Assembly (NCBI RefSeq): GCF_038004425.1
Contig: NZ_JBBORC010000001.1
Location: 535,001 to 599,000 of the forward strand
Direction: 5' to 3'
From: Solibacillus sp. FSL W7-1464
Lineage (GTDB): Bacteria; Bacillota; Bacilli; Bacillales_A; Planococcaceae
DNA length: 64,000 nt
Under the pieces are notes generated by a model that saw only the letters and a list, made by a program, of their open reading frames with translations, was not told the DNA's origin and made no database searches. The position numbers were made by a program, and so were the translations under genes. This document shows, in pieces, positions 25,986 through 35,956 of this stretch. Each line of letters opens with the position of its first letter. Position 1 is the first letter of the stretch.

Positions 25986-27176
25986 TTGTCGAGAACAGTC
26001 ATTTTAGACGGCGCACGAACACCATTCGGAAAATTTGGTGGTGCATTAAGTTCATTAACAGCAAGTGATTTAGGCGGAATAGTAATTAAAGAAGCATTGG
26101 CAAAAGCAAATGTAGAAGCAGAGGCAGTAAATGAAGTCATTATTGGAACCGTATTGCAGGCAGGGCAGGGGCAAATTCCTTCTCGGCAAGCTGCAACAAA
26201 AGCGGGAATTCCGTGGAATGTAAAAACAGAAACGATCAACAAAGTATGTGCTTCAGGAATGCGCAGTGTAACACTTGCAGATCAGCTTATTCGATTAGGG
26301 GACGAAGAAGTGATCGTGGCAGGCGGAATGGAATCGATGTCAAACGCACCGTACTATATACCAAAAGGGAGATTTGGTTTGCGTATGGGAGATGCAAGTT
26401 TAGTAGACGGGATGATATATGACGGTTTGTCTTGTGCCTTCCATCCTAAACAAGTGCATATGGGTATCTACGGTAATGACACAGCGAGCAAGTTTGAGGT
26501 TTCCCGTGAACAGCAGGATGCATGGGCAGTTCGCAGTCATGAAAAAGCACTTGCAGCAATTGATTCAGGTAAATTTGCAGAAGAAATCGTAGCAGTGGAA
26601 ATTCCACAGCGAAAAGGCGATCCGCTTCGTATTGAAACGGACGAAGCACCACGAGCAGGAACAACTTTGGAAACGCTAACAAAATTAAAATCGGCGTTCA
26701 GCAGTGATGGCACAATTACAGCCGGAAATGCGCCTGGTGTAAACGACGGAGCATGTGCACTAGTTCTAATGAGTGAAGAAAGAGCACAGCAGGAAAACCG
26801 TAAGCCGCTCGCAACAATTCTTGCACATGCGGAAGTTGGGGTAGCACCGGAAGATTTCCCGCAAACACCGGGACTCGTAATAAATGAGTTGCTTAAAAAG
26901 TCTGGTAAAACATTGGCTGACATTGATTTAATTGAAATTAATGAAGCGTTCGCAGCGGTTGCTCTAGTAAGCAATCAAATTAGCGGACTCGATGAGAGCA
27001 AAGTAAATGTAAACGGGGGTGCCGTAGCATTAGGTCATCCGATTGGAGCTAGTGGTGCCCGTATTATTTTAACGCTCGCTTATGAACTGAAGCGTCGTGG
27101 GGGCGGTTTAGGAATTGCGGCTATTTGTTCAGGCGGCGGTCAAGGGGACGCGGTATTAATCGAAGTTACAAACTAA
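25986..27176 (+). CDS. Acetyl-CoA acetyltransferase (thiolase)
   Basis: A 396-residue thiolase with the full catalytic set: Cys88 in VCASGMRSV, His351 in GHPIGASGAR and Cys381 in CSGGGQGDA. It catalyses the reversible condensation or thiolysis of acetoacetyl-CoA and is the first gene of an mmgABC-like operon with hydroxybutyryl-CoA dehydrogenase and acyl-CoA dehydrogenase genes. TTG 25986 is chosen because AAAGGGGTG ends seven bases before it and it begins the conserved SRTVILDGARTPFG; GTG 25977 lies within the binding site. Confidence 0.9.
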   Translation: MSRTVILDGARTPFGKFGGALSSLTASDLGGIVIKEALAKANVEAEAVNEVIIGTVLQAGQGQIPSRQAATKAGIPWNVKTETINKVCASGMRSVTLADQLIRLGDEEVIVAGGMESMSNAPYYIPKGRFGLRMGDASLVDGMIYDGLSCAFHPKQVHMGIYGNDTASKFEVSREQQDAWAVRSHEKALAAIDSGKFAEEIVAVEIPQRKGDPLRIETDEAPRAGTTLETLTKLKSAFSSDGTITAGNAPGVNDGACALVLMSEERAQQENRKPLATILAHAEVGVAPEDFPQTPGLVINELLKKSGKTLADIDLIEINEAFAAVALVSNQISGLDESKVNVNGGAVALGHPIGASGARIILTLAYELKRRGGGLGIAAICSGGGQGDAVLIEVTN

Positions 27177-27189
27177 GGGGATGAAATAA

Positions 27190-28044
27190 ATGGCGATTCA
27201 AAAAGTAATGGTCATCGGAGCAGGACAAATGGGTTCCGGGATCGCGCAAGTTTGTGCACAAGCAGGCTATGATGTCATTTTAAATGATATGAAGGAAGAG
27301 TTTTTCGAACGCGGTTTAAATACAATCACGAAAAACTTGGCACGTGATGTTGAAAAGGGCCGTAAAACAGAAGAAGAAAAATCGGCTGTTTTAGCTCGTA
27401 TTACTAAATCATTGACGATTGAAGACGCGAAAAATGCGGACATTATCATTGAAGCAGCAGTCGAAAACATGGACATTAAACAATCGATTTTCAAGGAGCT
27501 TGATGAAATTGCACCTAAGCATGCGATTTTAGCTACGAATACGTCGAGCTTACCGATTACTGAAATTGCGGCAGTGACAAAACGTCCGGAGCAAGTAATT
27601 GGCATGCACTTTATGAATCCGGTACCGGTCATGAAGCTTGTGGAAATTATCCGTGGTTTGGCAACATCGGATGAAGTGTATGAAACGGTTGCAGACATGA
27701 CAAAGCAGCTGGGGAAAACAGGTGTGGAAGTAAATGACTTCCCGGGCTTTATTTCAAATCGTATTTTACTGCCGATGATCAATGAAGCAATTTATGCATT
27801 GTATGAAGGGGTAGCGACGAAAGAAGCGATTGACGATGTAATGAAAATGGGGATGAATCATCCGATGGGTCCATTAACACTGGCTGATTTTATCGGATTG
27901 GATACATGCTTGTCGATTATGGAAATTTTACACGAAGGACTTGGTGACAGTAAATATCGTCCATGTCCATTATTACGCAAATATGTGGCAGCCGGCTGGT
28001 TAGGCAAAAAGAGTGGTCGAGGATTCTACATATACGAAAGCTGA
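27190..28044 (+). CDS. 3-hydroxybutyryl-CoA dehydrogenase
   Basis: A 284-residue NAD-dependent dehydrogenase, MmgB/Hbd type. The Rossmann motif [11 protein letters not shown] is at 10-20; the catalytic His lies in [16 protein letters not shown] near 140, followed by [13 protein letters not shown] and the C-terminal [10 protein letters not shown] dimerisation region. It oxidises 3-hydroxyacyl-CoA to 3-oxoacyl-CoA (or the reverse), feeding the thiolase upstream. The gap to the thiolase stop is 13 bases with AAGGGGATG as ribosome binding site. Confidence 0.92.
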   Translation: MAIQKVMVIGAGQMGSGIAQVCAQAGYDVILNDMKEEFFERGLNTITKNLARDVEKGRKTEEEKSAVLARITKSLTIEDAKNADIIIEAAVENMDIKQSIFKELDEIAPKHAILATNTSSLPITEIAAVTKRPEQVIGMHFMNPVPVMKLVEIIRGLATSDEVYETVADMTKQLGKTGVEVNDFPGFISNRILLPMINEAIYALYEGVATKEAIDDVMKMGMNHPMGPLTLADFIGLDTCLSIMEILHEGLGDSKYRPCPLLRKYVAAGWLGKKSGRGFYIYES

Positions 28045-28053
28045 GGGACTTCT

Positions 28054-29190
28054 ATGAATTTACAATTTACTGATGAGCAGTTGATGATGCGTAACATGGT
28101 CCGTGATTTTGCCAAAACCGAAATTGAGCCGTTTATCGAGCAGACGGAAGCGGGCCAGTTCCCGAGGAATTTGCTGACGAAAATGGGTGAGCTTGGGCTG
28201 ATGGGAATTACGGCACCTGCCGAGTACGGCGGGGCAGAAATGGATTTTACTTCTTATATTATCGCAATCCATGAGCTGTCGAAAGTAAGCGCGGTAATGG
28301 GCGTTATTTTGTCAGTGCATACTTCTGTCGGCACAAACCCGATTCTATATTTCGGCAATGAAGACCAAAAGAAAAAATATGTACCGAAGCTGGCAAGTGG
28401 CGAATCGATCGGAGCATTTTGTTTAACGGAGCCTGGCGCTGGCAGTGATGCAGGTTCACTGAAAACAAAGGCAGTACGAGACGGTGATCACTACGTATTG
28501 GACGGCGCAAAAGTGTTCATTACCAACGGCGGGGAAGCTGACGTGTATATCGTATTTGCTTCCACAAATCCGGAAGCCGGTTCACGCGGGATTTCAGCAT
28601 TTATCGTAGAAAAAAATACACCGGGTCTGATTATCGGAAAAGACGAGCGGAAAATGGGGCTGCACGGCTCACGTACAGTACAGCTAACATTTGAAAATAT
28701 GAGAGTGCCTGCAGAGAACCTGCTCGGGCAAGAAGGAGACGGCTTTAAAATAGCGATGGCCAACTTGGATGTAGGAAGAATCGGAATCGCCGCTCAAAGT
28801 TTAGGAATTGCCGAAGCGGCACTCGAAGCGGCAACTGCCTATGCAAAAGAGCGCATCCAGTTCGGAAAACCAATCGCCAAGCAGCAAGGGGTCGGCTTTA
28901 AGCTTGCCGATATGGCTACAGCGGTCGAAGCTTCGAAACTGCTCGTTTACCGGGCAGCAAACATGCGCAGTGAAGGGCTGTCATGCGGAAAAGAGGCATC
29001 AATGGCAAAACTGTTCGCATCTCAAACAGCAATGGATACAGCAATCGAAGCCGTACAAATTTTCGGTGGCTACGGCTATACCGAAGACTATCCGGTAGAA
29101 CGCTATTTCCGCGACGCAAAAGTAACACAAATCTACGAAGGCACAAGCGAAATCCAACGCATCGTCATTAGTAAGCATGTGATTGGATGA
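28054..29190 (+). CDS. Acyl-CoA dehydrogenase, MmgC-like
   Basis: A 378-residue short-chain-type acyl-CoA dehydrogenase. Signatures are FCLTEPGAGSDAGSLKT near 125-140 (FAD and substrate contact), FITNGGEADVYIVFA, and the C-terminal QIFGGYGYTEDYPVERYFRDAK with the catalytic Glu in QIYEGTSEIQRIVI. It introduces the alpha-beta double bond and passes electrons to ETF, then FadF. It is third in the thiolase operon, nine bases after the hydroxyacyl-CoA dehydrogenase gene. It is about 60 percent similar by eye to the next acyl-CoA dehydrogenase. Confidence 0.9.
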   Translation: MNLQFTDEQLMMRNMVRDFAKTEIEPFIEQTEAGQFPRNLLTKMGELGLMGITAPAEYGGAEMDFTSYIIAIHELSKVSAVMGVILSVHTSVGTNPILYFGNEDQKKKYVPKLASGESIGAFCLTEPGAGSDAGSLKTKAVRDGDHYVLDGAKVFITNGGEADVYIVFASTNPEAGSRGISAFIVEKNTPGLIIGKDERKMGLHGSRTVQLTFENMRVPAENLLGQEGDGFKIAMANLDVGRIGIAAQSLGIAEAALEAATAYAKERIQFGKPIAKQQGVGFKLADMATAVEASKLLVYRAANMRSEGLSCGKEASMAKLFASQTAMDTAIEAVQIFGGYGYTEDYPVERYFRDAKVTQIYEGTSEIQRIVISKHVIG

Positions 29191-29507
29191 CGTACTTAAA
29201 AATATTGTTGATTGAAGTGGAGGTTCGAGTGTTCGTGCTGACGGTTTTACCTTTCGCACTGCTAAATACCAGCTGACGGCTAGCGCCTTTCGCTACAAGA
29301 TTTTCTCTGTGACGAAAGCGTAAGCGGCAGTCACAAGCAAAGCTTCCAGCGGGAAAAGCACGACGCCCGAGACTAGGAACAAAAGCTAAGAACGCCACGT
29401 CCTGTGGCGACGCTTTTGTGACCAACATCCTGTTGGCCTCGTGCCCGCGGAAAGCGTAACCGTAACGGAAATCAACGGGAAATCTAATTTAAAGGGGACA
29501 TGGGGAA
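29191..29507. repeat. Hairpin-rich intergenic repeat element
   Basis: This 317-base gap is GC-richer than its surroundings and packed with short-loop hairpins: CGCCAC-GTCCT-GTGGCG (29393-29409), CCAACA-TCC-TGTTGG (29422-29436) and GTCACAAGC pairing with GCTTTTGTGAC, plus a direct repeat GAAAGCGTAA on both flanks. It has no coding potential. It looks like one copy of a dispersed intergenic repeat; a smaller structure with the same GTCCT loop is in the atpE-atpF gap. It splits the beta-oxidation genes into two blocks and may end the upstream transcript. Confidence 0.6.
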
Positions 29508-30644
29508 ATGAACTTTCAATTATCAGAAGAACACCAACAATTACGCGAAATGATTCGCGATTTTGCAATCAATGAAGTAGCACCAACAGCAGAGCACCGC
29601 GACGAGCACGAAGAATTTGACCGCGGTATTTTCGATAAAATGGCTGAGCTTGGCTTAACAGGGATTCCTTGGCCGGAAGAATACGGTGGGGCAGGGTTCG
29701 ACTACTTGGCGTACTGTATCGCAGTTGAAGAATTATCACGTGTTTGTGCATCTACAGGGGTAACACTCTCAGCACATACATCACTTGCAGGCTGGCCAAT
29801 TTTCAAATTCGGCAACGAAGAGCAGAAGCAAAAATACCTTCGTCCAATGGCAGAAGGTAAAAAAATCGGAGCTTACGGCTTAACAGAGCCGGCTTCAGGT
29901 TCAGATGCAGGCGGAATGAAAACATATGCAGTAAAAGACGGCGATGACTATATTTTAAACGGTTCGAAAATCTTTATTACAAATGGCGGGGTAGCAGATA
30001 TTTATGTAGTATTTGCGGTTACCGATCCGGAAGCGAAAAATGGTACGACTGCTTTTATCGTTGAATCGGACTTCCCAGGATTCTCTGTAGGGAAAAAAGA
30101 GAGAAAGCTAGGGATCCGTTCATCTCCAACGACAGAAATCATTTTTGACAACTGCCGTGTACCGAAAGAAAACGTACTGGGCGAAGAAGGCCAAGGTTTC
30201 ATTATCGCGATGAAAACACTGGATGGCGGTCGAAACGGAATTGCAGCTCAAGCGGTAGGTATTGCGCAGGGTGCATTGGATGCAGCAGTTGATTATGCGA
30301 AAGAGCGTGTTCAATTCGGTAAGCCGATTACAGCAAACCAGGGTGTATCATTCAAGTTAGCGGATATGGCAACAGAAATTGAAGCTTCTCGTTTATTGAC
30401 GTACCAGGCAGCATGGTTGGAATCAAACGACCTACCATACGGAAAAGCATCGGCAATGGCAAAACTGCTTGCGGGTGATACAGCGATGAAAGTAACGACA
30501 GAAGCTGTTCAAGTATTCGGCGGCTATGGCTATACGAAGGATTACCCGGTAGAGCGTTATATGCGCGATGCAAAAATTACGCAAATTTATGAAGGTACAC
30601 AAGAAATCCAACGCCTCGTAATTTCGCGTATGATTACGAAATAG
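29508..30644 (+). CDS. acdA: Acyl-CoA dehydrogenase AcdA
   Basis: A 378-residue acyl-CoA dehydrogenase with [17 protein letters not shown] near 125, [16 protein letters not shown], and the ending [20 protein letters not shown] with the catalytic Glu in [14 protein letters not shown]. It performs the first oxidative step of acyl-CoA breakdown. Compared with the copy at 28054 it has a distinct substrate loop, so the two probably differ in chain preference. AAAGGGGACATGGGGAA precedes the ATG. The TetR regulator gene starts three bases after its stop. Confidence 0.9.
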   Translation: MNFQLSEEHQQLREMIRDFAINEVAPTAEHRDEHEEFDRGIFDKMAELGLTGIPWPEEYGGAGFDYLAYCIAVEELSRVCASTGVTLSAHTSLAGWPIFKFGNEEQKQKYLRPMAEGKKIGAYGLTEPASGSDAGGMKTYAVKDGDDYILNGSKIFITNGGVADIYVVFAVTDPEAKNGTTAFIVESDFPGFSVGKKERKLGIRSSPTTEIIFDNCRVPKENVLGEEGQGFIIAMKTLDGGRNGIAAQAVGIAQGALDAAVDYAKERVQFGKPITANQGVSFKLADMATEIEASRLLTYQAAWLESNDLPYGKASAMAKLLAGDTAMKVTTEAVQVFGGYGYTKDYPVERYMRDAKITQIYEGTQEIQRLVISRMITK

Positions 30645-30647
30645 CCT

Positions 30648-31283
30648 ATGGCGAAAAATGATAAGCTGCATGTCCAATCGTCAATAAAAGATGAAAATAA
30701 AATTATCGCACGCCGTCAGCAAATTATCGATGCAGGTGTGAAGCTGTTCAAAGAAAAAGGATTCCATCGTGCAACGACAAGGGAACTTGCAAAAGCGGCC
30801 GGTTTTTCTATCGGGACTTTATATGAATATATTCGGACGAAAGAAGATGTTTTATTTTTAGTGTGTGACAATATTTTCAATGAAGTAACGAAATGCTTAA
30901 CTGATTTCCCTTCCGATACAGGGACGATCGAAGGCTTGAAACAGGCGATCCGTCAGTATTATTTGCTAATTGATCAAATGCCTGAGGAGTTTACGATTAT
31001 GTATCAGGAAACGAAGTCATTGCCAAAAGCTGCGATGCATTACATTCTCGATAAGGAACTTGAAATGGTCGCGATTTTCGAGCGCATCTTGAAAGATTGT
31101 GTAGCAGCCGGCAATTTATCACTGTCTGAAGATGCAATCTATTTAGCGGCAAACCACATCGTCGTACAGGGGCAAAGTTGGGCATTCCGTAAGTGGGCAC
31201 TGCAAAAACGATATACGATCGATCAATATATAAACTTGCAAACAACCATGTTTTTACAAGGCATTATGCAGTTTGAAAATTAG
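30648..31283 (+). CDS. fadR: TetR-family regulator, FadR-like
   Basis: A 211-residue TetR/AcrR regulator. The helix-turn-helix spans about residues 25-65 ([33 protein letters not shown], cut short here for its key part [11 protein letters not shown]), and the rest is a helical ligand-binding domain. Lying in an acyl-CoA operon, it most likely senses long-chain acyl-CoA and represses the fadF and thiolase promoters through the palindromes at 23285 and 25823 (inference). The gene starts three bases after acdA without a clear ribosome binding site, so it is translationally coupled. A terminator follows. Confidence 0.82.
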   Translation: MAKNDKLHVQSSIKDENKIIARRQQIIDAGVKLFKEKGFHRATTRELAKAAGFSIGTLYEYIRTKEDVLFLVCDNIFNEVTKCLTDFPSDTGTIEGLKQAIRQYYLLIDQMPEEFTIMYQETKSLPKAAMHYILDKELEMVAIFERILKDCVAAGNLSLSEDAIYLAANHIVVQGQSWAFRKWALQKRYTIDQYINLQTTMFLQGIMQFEN

Positions 31284-31291
31284 GGAAGGAG

Positions 31292-31345
31292 AATCGCCAT
31301 GTAGAGCAACTATTTATAGAGTTTGCTTCTCATGGTGATTTTTCA
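31292..31345 (+). terminator. Terminator between fadR and icmF
   Basis: AATCGCCATG pairs with CATGGTGATT (one G-U) and an inner AGAGCAA/TTGCTTCT continues the stem; TTTTC follows. It separates icmF from the regulator gene, either as a full stop or as an attenuator of icmF. Confidence 0.65.
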
Positions 31346-31375
31346 TTATTTCAGCATAACAAAGGGGTTATTAAA

Positions 31376-34300
31376 ATGGGGAAAACTGAAGTATACAAAC
31401 CAAAACATCATATTCGCTTTGTCACAGCATCAAGCCTTTTTGACGGGCATGATGCGTCAATTAATATTATGCGTCGAATTTTACAGTCAAGCGGAGCGGA
31501 AGTCATTCACCTAGGACACAATCGTTCTGTAGAGGAAGTGGTGAATGCTGCGATTCAGGAAGATGCACAAGGGGTGGCACTATCTTCATATCAAGGCGGT
31601 CATATCGAATATTTCAAATATATGTACGATCTGCTTCGCGAAAAAGGGGCACCGCATATTAAAATTTTCGGTGGCGGTGGTGGTGTCATATTGCCACGCG
31701 AAATTAAGGAACTGCATGATTACGGAATTGCCGGTATTTTTTCGCCGGAAGATGGGCGCCAATTAGGTTTACAAGGGATGATTAACAAAAAGCTTGAAGG
31801 TGCGGATTTTTCTACACTAAAAGGAAATTACATTGAACTTTTAGAACAGCTTACGACCGATACACCGGAAATTTTGGCGAATTTGATTACAGCTGCCGAA
31901 AATGGCGGAGATGCGGAAATTGAAGAAATGCTGCAGCTTGCACGGACTAAAAGTTTAAATACACCGGTTATTGGGATTACCGGGACAGGTGGGGCAGGGA
32001 AATCTTCGTTGACAGATGAACTGATCCGCCGATTCCTGCAAGAATTCCCGGATAAAAAACTTGCGATTATTTCAGTTGACCCGACAAAACAAAAAACGGG
32101 CGGGGCTTTATTAGGTGACCGTATCCGCATGAATGCCATCTTTAACAACCGCGTCTATATGCGCAGTTTAGCAACACGTGGCTCCCATACAGAATTATCA
32201 AGTTCAATTGGGGATGTGCTCGATGTTGTGCGCACAGCAGGATTTGATCTGATCCTTGTTGAAACAAGTGGTATCGGGCAAGGCGATGCCGAAATTACAA
32301 AATATACAGACCTATCAATGTATGTAATGACGAGCGAATTCGGTGCCCCGACACAGCTTGAAAAAATCGATATGATCGATTTTGCGGATTTGATTGCGAT
32401 CAACAAGTTTGAACGAAAAGGCTCCGAAGATGCATTGCGTCAAGTTCAGAAACAATACCAGCGTTCACGTGAGCTATGGGAAGAACCGCTTGATCATATG
32501 CCTGTATTCGGAACGATTGCTTCACAGTTCAACGATCTAGGGACGAACTCATTATTTGCTGCACTCGTAGCGAAGATTAACGAGAAGTTCGGCTCGGGCT
32601 GGGAAACATCGTATGAGCAATTTGTTAAAACACAAAAGCAAAACATCGTTATTCCGAATGACCGTCGCTATTACTTACGCGAAATCTCGGAAACAATCAG
32701 AAACTATCATAGGCATGCGGAACAGCAGGCAGCTCTTGCGACGAAATGGTATCAGCTTGAAGGAACAAAAGCACTGCTTCCGGAAAATGAAACAGCATTA
32801 ACGGCATCGATTGATTCTTTAATGGAAGGCGTTCAAAATGAATTAACTGCGGAGTCGAAGCGTATACTGAAAAATTGGGATGCATTAAAAGAAGCATATG
32901 CTGGCGACGAGCTCATCACAAAAGTGCGTGATAAGGAGATTAAAACAATTTTGCGTACCGAGTCGCTTTCAGGCTTGAAGATTCCGAAAGTCGTGCTGCC
33001 GAACTTTAAAGATTACGGGGAAATTTTGCGCTGGGTATATAAAGAAAATGTACCAGGTGAATTTCCGTATACAGCAGGTGTTTTCCCGTTCAAACGAGAA
33101 GGGGAAGATCCGAAACGTCAATTTGCGGGCGAAGGAACTCCTGAACGTACGAATAAGCGTTTCCACTACTTATCAAAAGACGATGATGCGAAGCGTTTAT
33201 CGACGGCATTTGATTCAGTAACTTTATACGGGGAAGATCCGCATACACGTCCGGATATTTACGGAAAAGTCGGGGAGTCTGGTGTAAGCGTCTGTACATT
33301 GGATGATATGAAAAAACTTTATGCGGGCTTCGACCTATGTGCACCTTCTACATCGGTATCGATGACGATTAATGGACCTGCGCCGATTATTCTGGCAATG
33401 TTTATGAATACAGCAATCGATCAGCAAGTGCAAAAGCGCGAGCAGGAGCTGGGCCGTACTTTAACGGTCGAAGAATTTACAGAAACGCGTGAACAAACAA
33501 TGCAAGTGGTGCGCGGTACTGTACAGGCGGATATTTTGAAAGAGGATCAAGGACAAAATACATGTATCTTCTCAACTGAATTTGCGCTGCGTATGATGGG
33601 CGATATTCAGCAATATTTCATCGATCATAAAGTGCGTAACTATTACTCGGTATCCATTTCGGGCTATCATATTGCGGAAGCCGGAGCAAATCCGATTTCA
33701 CAGCTTGCATTTACATTGGCAAACGGCTTTACGTATGTTGAGTACTATTTAAGCCGCGGTATGAATATCGATGATTTTGCACCGAACTTGAGTTTCTTCT
33801 TCTCGAACGGTCTGGATCCCGAGTATACAGTAATCGGTCGTGTAGCCCGCCGCATCTGGGCTGTTGTCATGCGTGAAAAATACGGCGCAAATGACCGTTC
33901 GCAAAAGCTGAAATATCATATTCAAACATCAGGCCGCAGTCTGCACGCACAGGAAATTGACTTCAATGATATTCGTACTACATTGCAGGCATTAATGGCA
34001 TTGCAGGACAACTGTAACTCGCTGCACACGAATGCATATGATGAGGCAATTACAACACCTACAGAAGAATCGGTACGCCGCGCGATGGCGATTCAGATGA
34101 TTATTACAAAAGAGCACGGCTTATCGAAAAATGAAAATCCGTTACAAGGGGCATTCATTATCGAGGAACTTACACAGCTTGTGGAAGAGAAAGTGCTGGA
34201 AGAGTTCGACCGCATGAATGATCGCGGCGGGGTACTTGGTGCGATGGAAACACAGTATCAGCGCGGGAAAATCCAGGAAGAATCAATGCACTATGAGCAT

Positions 34301-34618
34301 TTAAAACATTCAGGACAGCTTCCGATTATTGGCGTCAACACGTACTTAAACCCGAATCCGCCATCAGAAGAAGCAATCAATAACATGGAAATCGCGCGCG
34401 CTTCCAAAGAAGAAAAAGATTTGCAAATTGCCAACTTGGCAAGCTTTAAAGAAGCGAATGCGGGCAATAGTCAAAAAGCGCTTGATAAATTAAAAGAAGT
34501 CGCTAAAACGGGCGGCAACATTTTTGAAGAACTAATGGAGACAGTTAAAGTAGCGAGCCTCGGCCAAATTACTCAGGCGCTCTATGAAGTAGGTGGCCAA
34601 TACCGCCGGAATATGTAA
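31376..34618 (+). CDS. icmF: Fused isobutyryl-CoA mutase IcmF
   Basis: A 1080-residue fusion in the order typical of IcmF: B12-binding domain (about 10-150, with the base-off axial ligand His25 in FDGHDAS), a MeaB-like G-protein chaperone (Walker A GTGGAGKS near 203, then DPTKQKTGG and ETSGIGQGD), a linker, and the TIM-barrel acyl-CoA mutase domain (about 550-1080, [22 protein letters not shown]). It interconverts isobutyryl-CoA and n-butyryl-CoA, and often isovaleryl- and pivalyl-CoA, using adenosylcobalamin; the G domain repairs inactivated cofactor. This links branched-chain and straight-chain acyl-CoA pools, in keeping with the surrounding oxidation genes and the B12 supply genes nearby. 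Confidence 0.95.
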   Translation: MGKTEVYKPKHHIRFVTASSLFDGHDASINIMRRILQSSGAEVIHLGHNRSVEEVVNAAIQEDAQGVALSSYQGGHIEYFKYMYDLLREKGAPHIKIFGGGGGVILPREIKELHDYGIAGIFSPEDGRQLGLQGMINKKLEGADFSTLKGNYIELLEQLTTDTPEILANLITAAENGGDAEIEEMLQLARTKSLNTPVIGITGTGGAGKSSLTDELIRRFLQEFPDKKLAIISVDPTKQKTGGALLGDRIRMNAIFNNRVYMRSLATRGSHTELSSSIGDVLDVVRTAGFDLILVETSGIGQGDAEITKYTDLSMYVMTSEFGAPTQLEKIDMIDFADLIAINKFERKGSEDALRQVQKQYQRSRELWEEPLDHMPVFGTIASQFNDLGTNSLFAALVAKINEKFGSGWETSYEQFVKTQKQNIVIPNDRRYYLREISETIRNYHRHAEQQAALATKWYQLEGTKALLPENETALTASIDSLMEGVQNELTAESKRILKNWDALKEAYAGDELITKVRDKEIKTILRTESLSGLKIPKVVLPNFKDYGEILRWVYKENVPGEFPYTAGVFPFKREGEDPKRQFAGEGTPERTNKRFHYLSKDDDAKRLSTAFDSVTLYGEDPHTRPDIYGKVGESGVSVCTLDDMKKLYAGFDLCAPSTSVSMTINGPAPIILAMFMNTAIDQQVQKREQELGRTLTVEEFTETREQTMQVVRGTVQADILKEDQGQNTCIFSTEFALRMMGDIQQYFIDHKVRNYYSVSISGYHIAEAGANPISQLAFTLANGFTYVEYYLSRGMNIDDFAPNLSFFFSNGLDPEYTVIGRVARRIWAVVMREKYGANDRSQKLKYHIQTSGRSLHAQEIDFNDIRTTLQALMALQDNCNSLHTNAYDEAITTPTEESVRRAMAIQMIITKEHGLSKNENPLQGAFIIEELTQLVEEKVLEEFDRMNDRGGVLGAMETQYQRGKIQEESMHYEHLKHSGQLPIIGVNTYLNPNPPSEEAINNMEIARASKEEKDLQIANLASFKEANAGNSQKALDKLKEVAKTGGNIFEELMETVKVASLGQITQALYEVGGQYRRNM

Positions 34619-34791
34619 AGCAGGACGGATTAGTTACCTGGAGCATAGCGGAAAACAACTTATTAACTGGCCTTATTTCCTTAGTTATTTGAAAAAAATG
34701 CAAAAAAATGAACTTGGAATACCACGAGTGCGGAAATTTTCGTTATACTAGTTAATACATGGACGATCTGATGAAGGAAGGTGCGCAAGTA

Positions 34792-34950
34792 GTGCAACAT
34801 TATGTACATTATATTTTAATTTTAGCCTGCCTAATCGCAACCTTCTTTTTATATAACCGACAACTAGCAGCAATCCCTTTGCTGCTTTTATCCTTCATTT
34901 TATTTTATGTTGCCTATAAAAAAGTAACAAATTTAAAAAACAAGAAATGA
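34792..34950 (+). CDS. Small membrane protein of unknown function
   Basis: A 52-residue protein from GTG 34792, with two hydrophobic segments (LILACLIATFFLY and AIPLLLLSFILFYVAY) and a Lys-rich cytoplasmic end. AAGGAAGGTG lies eight bases upstream of this GTG; an ATG at 34759 precedes the binding site and is less likely. I do not recognise a family. It stands alone between icmF and rpoE. Confidence 0.55.
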   Translation: MQHYVHYILILACLIATFFLYNRQLAAIPLLLLSFILFYVAYKKVTNLKNKK

Positions 34951-35144
34951 AACTAGCATAGTGATAGCATGTTTGTATATAATGGGTATTATGCTTATAT
35001 CCATCCAGTTGTTGTACAAGCAACGACAAGAACGGGTATAGGATCTTCGGCAGATGTTAAGGATTTGGAAGACGAATCCAAACGCAATTACTCCGAGTCG
35101 TAATTGATAAATAGACATGTAAGAATGGAAAGGACGTGCACGAT

Positions 35145-35720
35145 TTGAACTTTCGTGGTATGACAGATGAACAATTAGCAGAAGAGTCATTAATCGACTT
35201 AGCATACGCACTACTAGAAGATAAAAAACAAGCAATGCCGTTAAATGAACTATTAAAAGGAATTCAAGCATTAAATGGTATTTCAGATGAGGAATTAAAA
35301 TCCCGTTTAGTGCAATTTTATACAGATTTAAACGTAGAAGGCCGTTTCTTATTAAACCATGAAAATGGATGGGGTTTACGTGAGTGGTATAAAGTAGAAA
35401 CAATCGAAGAAGAAACAGCGCCAACAATTAAGACACGTAAGAAGAAGGCAAAAGCTGTTGACGACGAAGATGAAGATGAAATTATCGACCTTGAAGAAGA
35501 GGATGTATTATTCGAGGAAGATTACGATGAGTTCGTAGACGACGAAGAAGAGGAAGAAGTGGACGAGGACATCGACTTCGTTGAAGAAGACATTGAAGAA
35601 ATCGATACTGACATCGATGAAGAAATAATCGATGAAGATGATACATTTATTATCGAGGATGATGAAGAAATCGATGAAGAGTTAGATGAGGAATTAGAAG
35701 AAGACGAAGATTTAAAATAA
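35145..35720 (+). CDS. rpoE: RNA polymerase delta subunit
   Basis: A 191-residue protein with the folded N-terminal domain of delta (residues 1-90; LIDLAYALLEDKKQAMPLNELL and NHENGWGLREWY) and a C-terminal tail from about residue 105 of nearly pure Asp, Glu and Ile/Val. Delta helps core RNA polymerase release nucleic acids and sharpens sensitivity to the initiating nucleotide. TTG 35145 has AAAGGACG eight bases upstream; the GTG at 35136 is too close to it. Gene order rpoE-pyrG-ywjG-spo0F is as in B. subtilis. Confidence 0.92.
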   Translation: MNFRGMTDEQLAEESLIDLAYALLEDKKQAMPLNELLKGIQALNGISDEELKSRLVQFYTDLNVEGRFLLNHENGWGLREWYKVETIEEETAPTIKTRKKKAKAVDDEDEDEIIDLEEEDVLFEEDYDEFVDDEEEEEVDEDIDFVEEDIEEIDTDIDEEIIDEDDTFIIEDDEEIDEELDEELEEDEDLK

Positions 35721-35749
35721 TCAATTTTCACATTGGAAATTGAAAGTGC

Positions 35750-35776
35750 TTGACTTCTATTTCAGTTCCGTATAAT
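35750..35776 (+). promoter_or_regulatory. pyrG: pyrG promoter
   Basis: TTGACT (35750-35755), 15-bp spacer and TATAAT (35771-35776). The likely first transcribed bases are GGGCTCC at 35786, nine bases after the -10 box, the GGGC start needed for CTP-dependent slippage. Confidence 0.8.
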
Positions 35777-35823
35777 CTTTTACTTGGGCTCCTTTAAAGA
35801 GGAGATTGACCGTATAAGTTATA

Positions 35824-35866
35824 CGCTCCCCCTGCAAAATAGTGCAGGAGGAGCGTTTTTTATTTT
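35824..35866 (+). terminator. pyrG: pyrG attenuator
   Basis: CGCTCCCCCTGC pairs with GCAGGAGGAGCG (one extra C bulged) before T-rich sequence. The C/U-rich left arm can instead pair with a poly-G 5' end formed by reiterative transcription when CTP is low, as shown for B. subtilis pyrG. Confidence 0.88.
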
Positions 35867-35879
35867 TTCATGCGTTTTA

Positions 35880-35930
35880 ATTAGAAAAACATTCCCTTGC
35901 ATTTTAGAAGCAATAGAGTGTTTTTCTAAT
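35880..35930 (+). other. Inverted repeat between attenuator and pyrG
   Basis: ATTAGAAAAACA (35880-35891) and TGTTTTTCTAAT (35919-35930) are exact reverse complements; TTGC/GCAA pairs inside. It lies 26 bases before the pyrG ATG and has no T-tract after it. Its ends carry the same ATTAGAA/TTCTAAT heptamer as the two phased arrays. Confidence 0.6.
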
Positions 35931-35956
35931 TTGTTTTAAAAGAAGGAGGAATTTGT

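Noticed and set aside
29191-29507. Insertion sequence between acyl-CoA dehydrogenase genes
   Set aside because: No transposase frame, no clear terminal inverted repeats or target duplication; better described as a non-coding hairpin repeat.
35522-35731. Serine-rich minus-strand reading frame of 69 codons
   Set aside because: It is the antisense of the Asp/Glu-rich tail of rpoE; GAY/GAR repeats read as Ser on the other strand.
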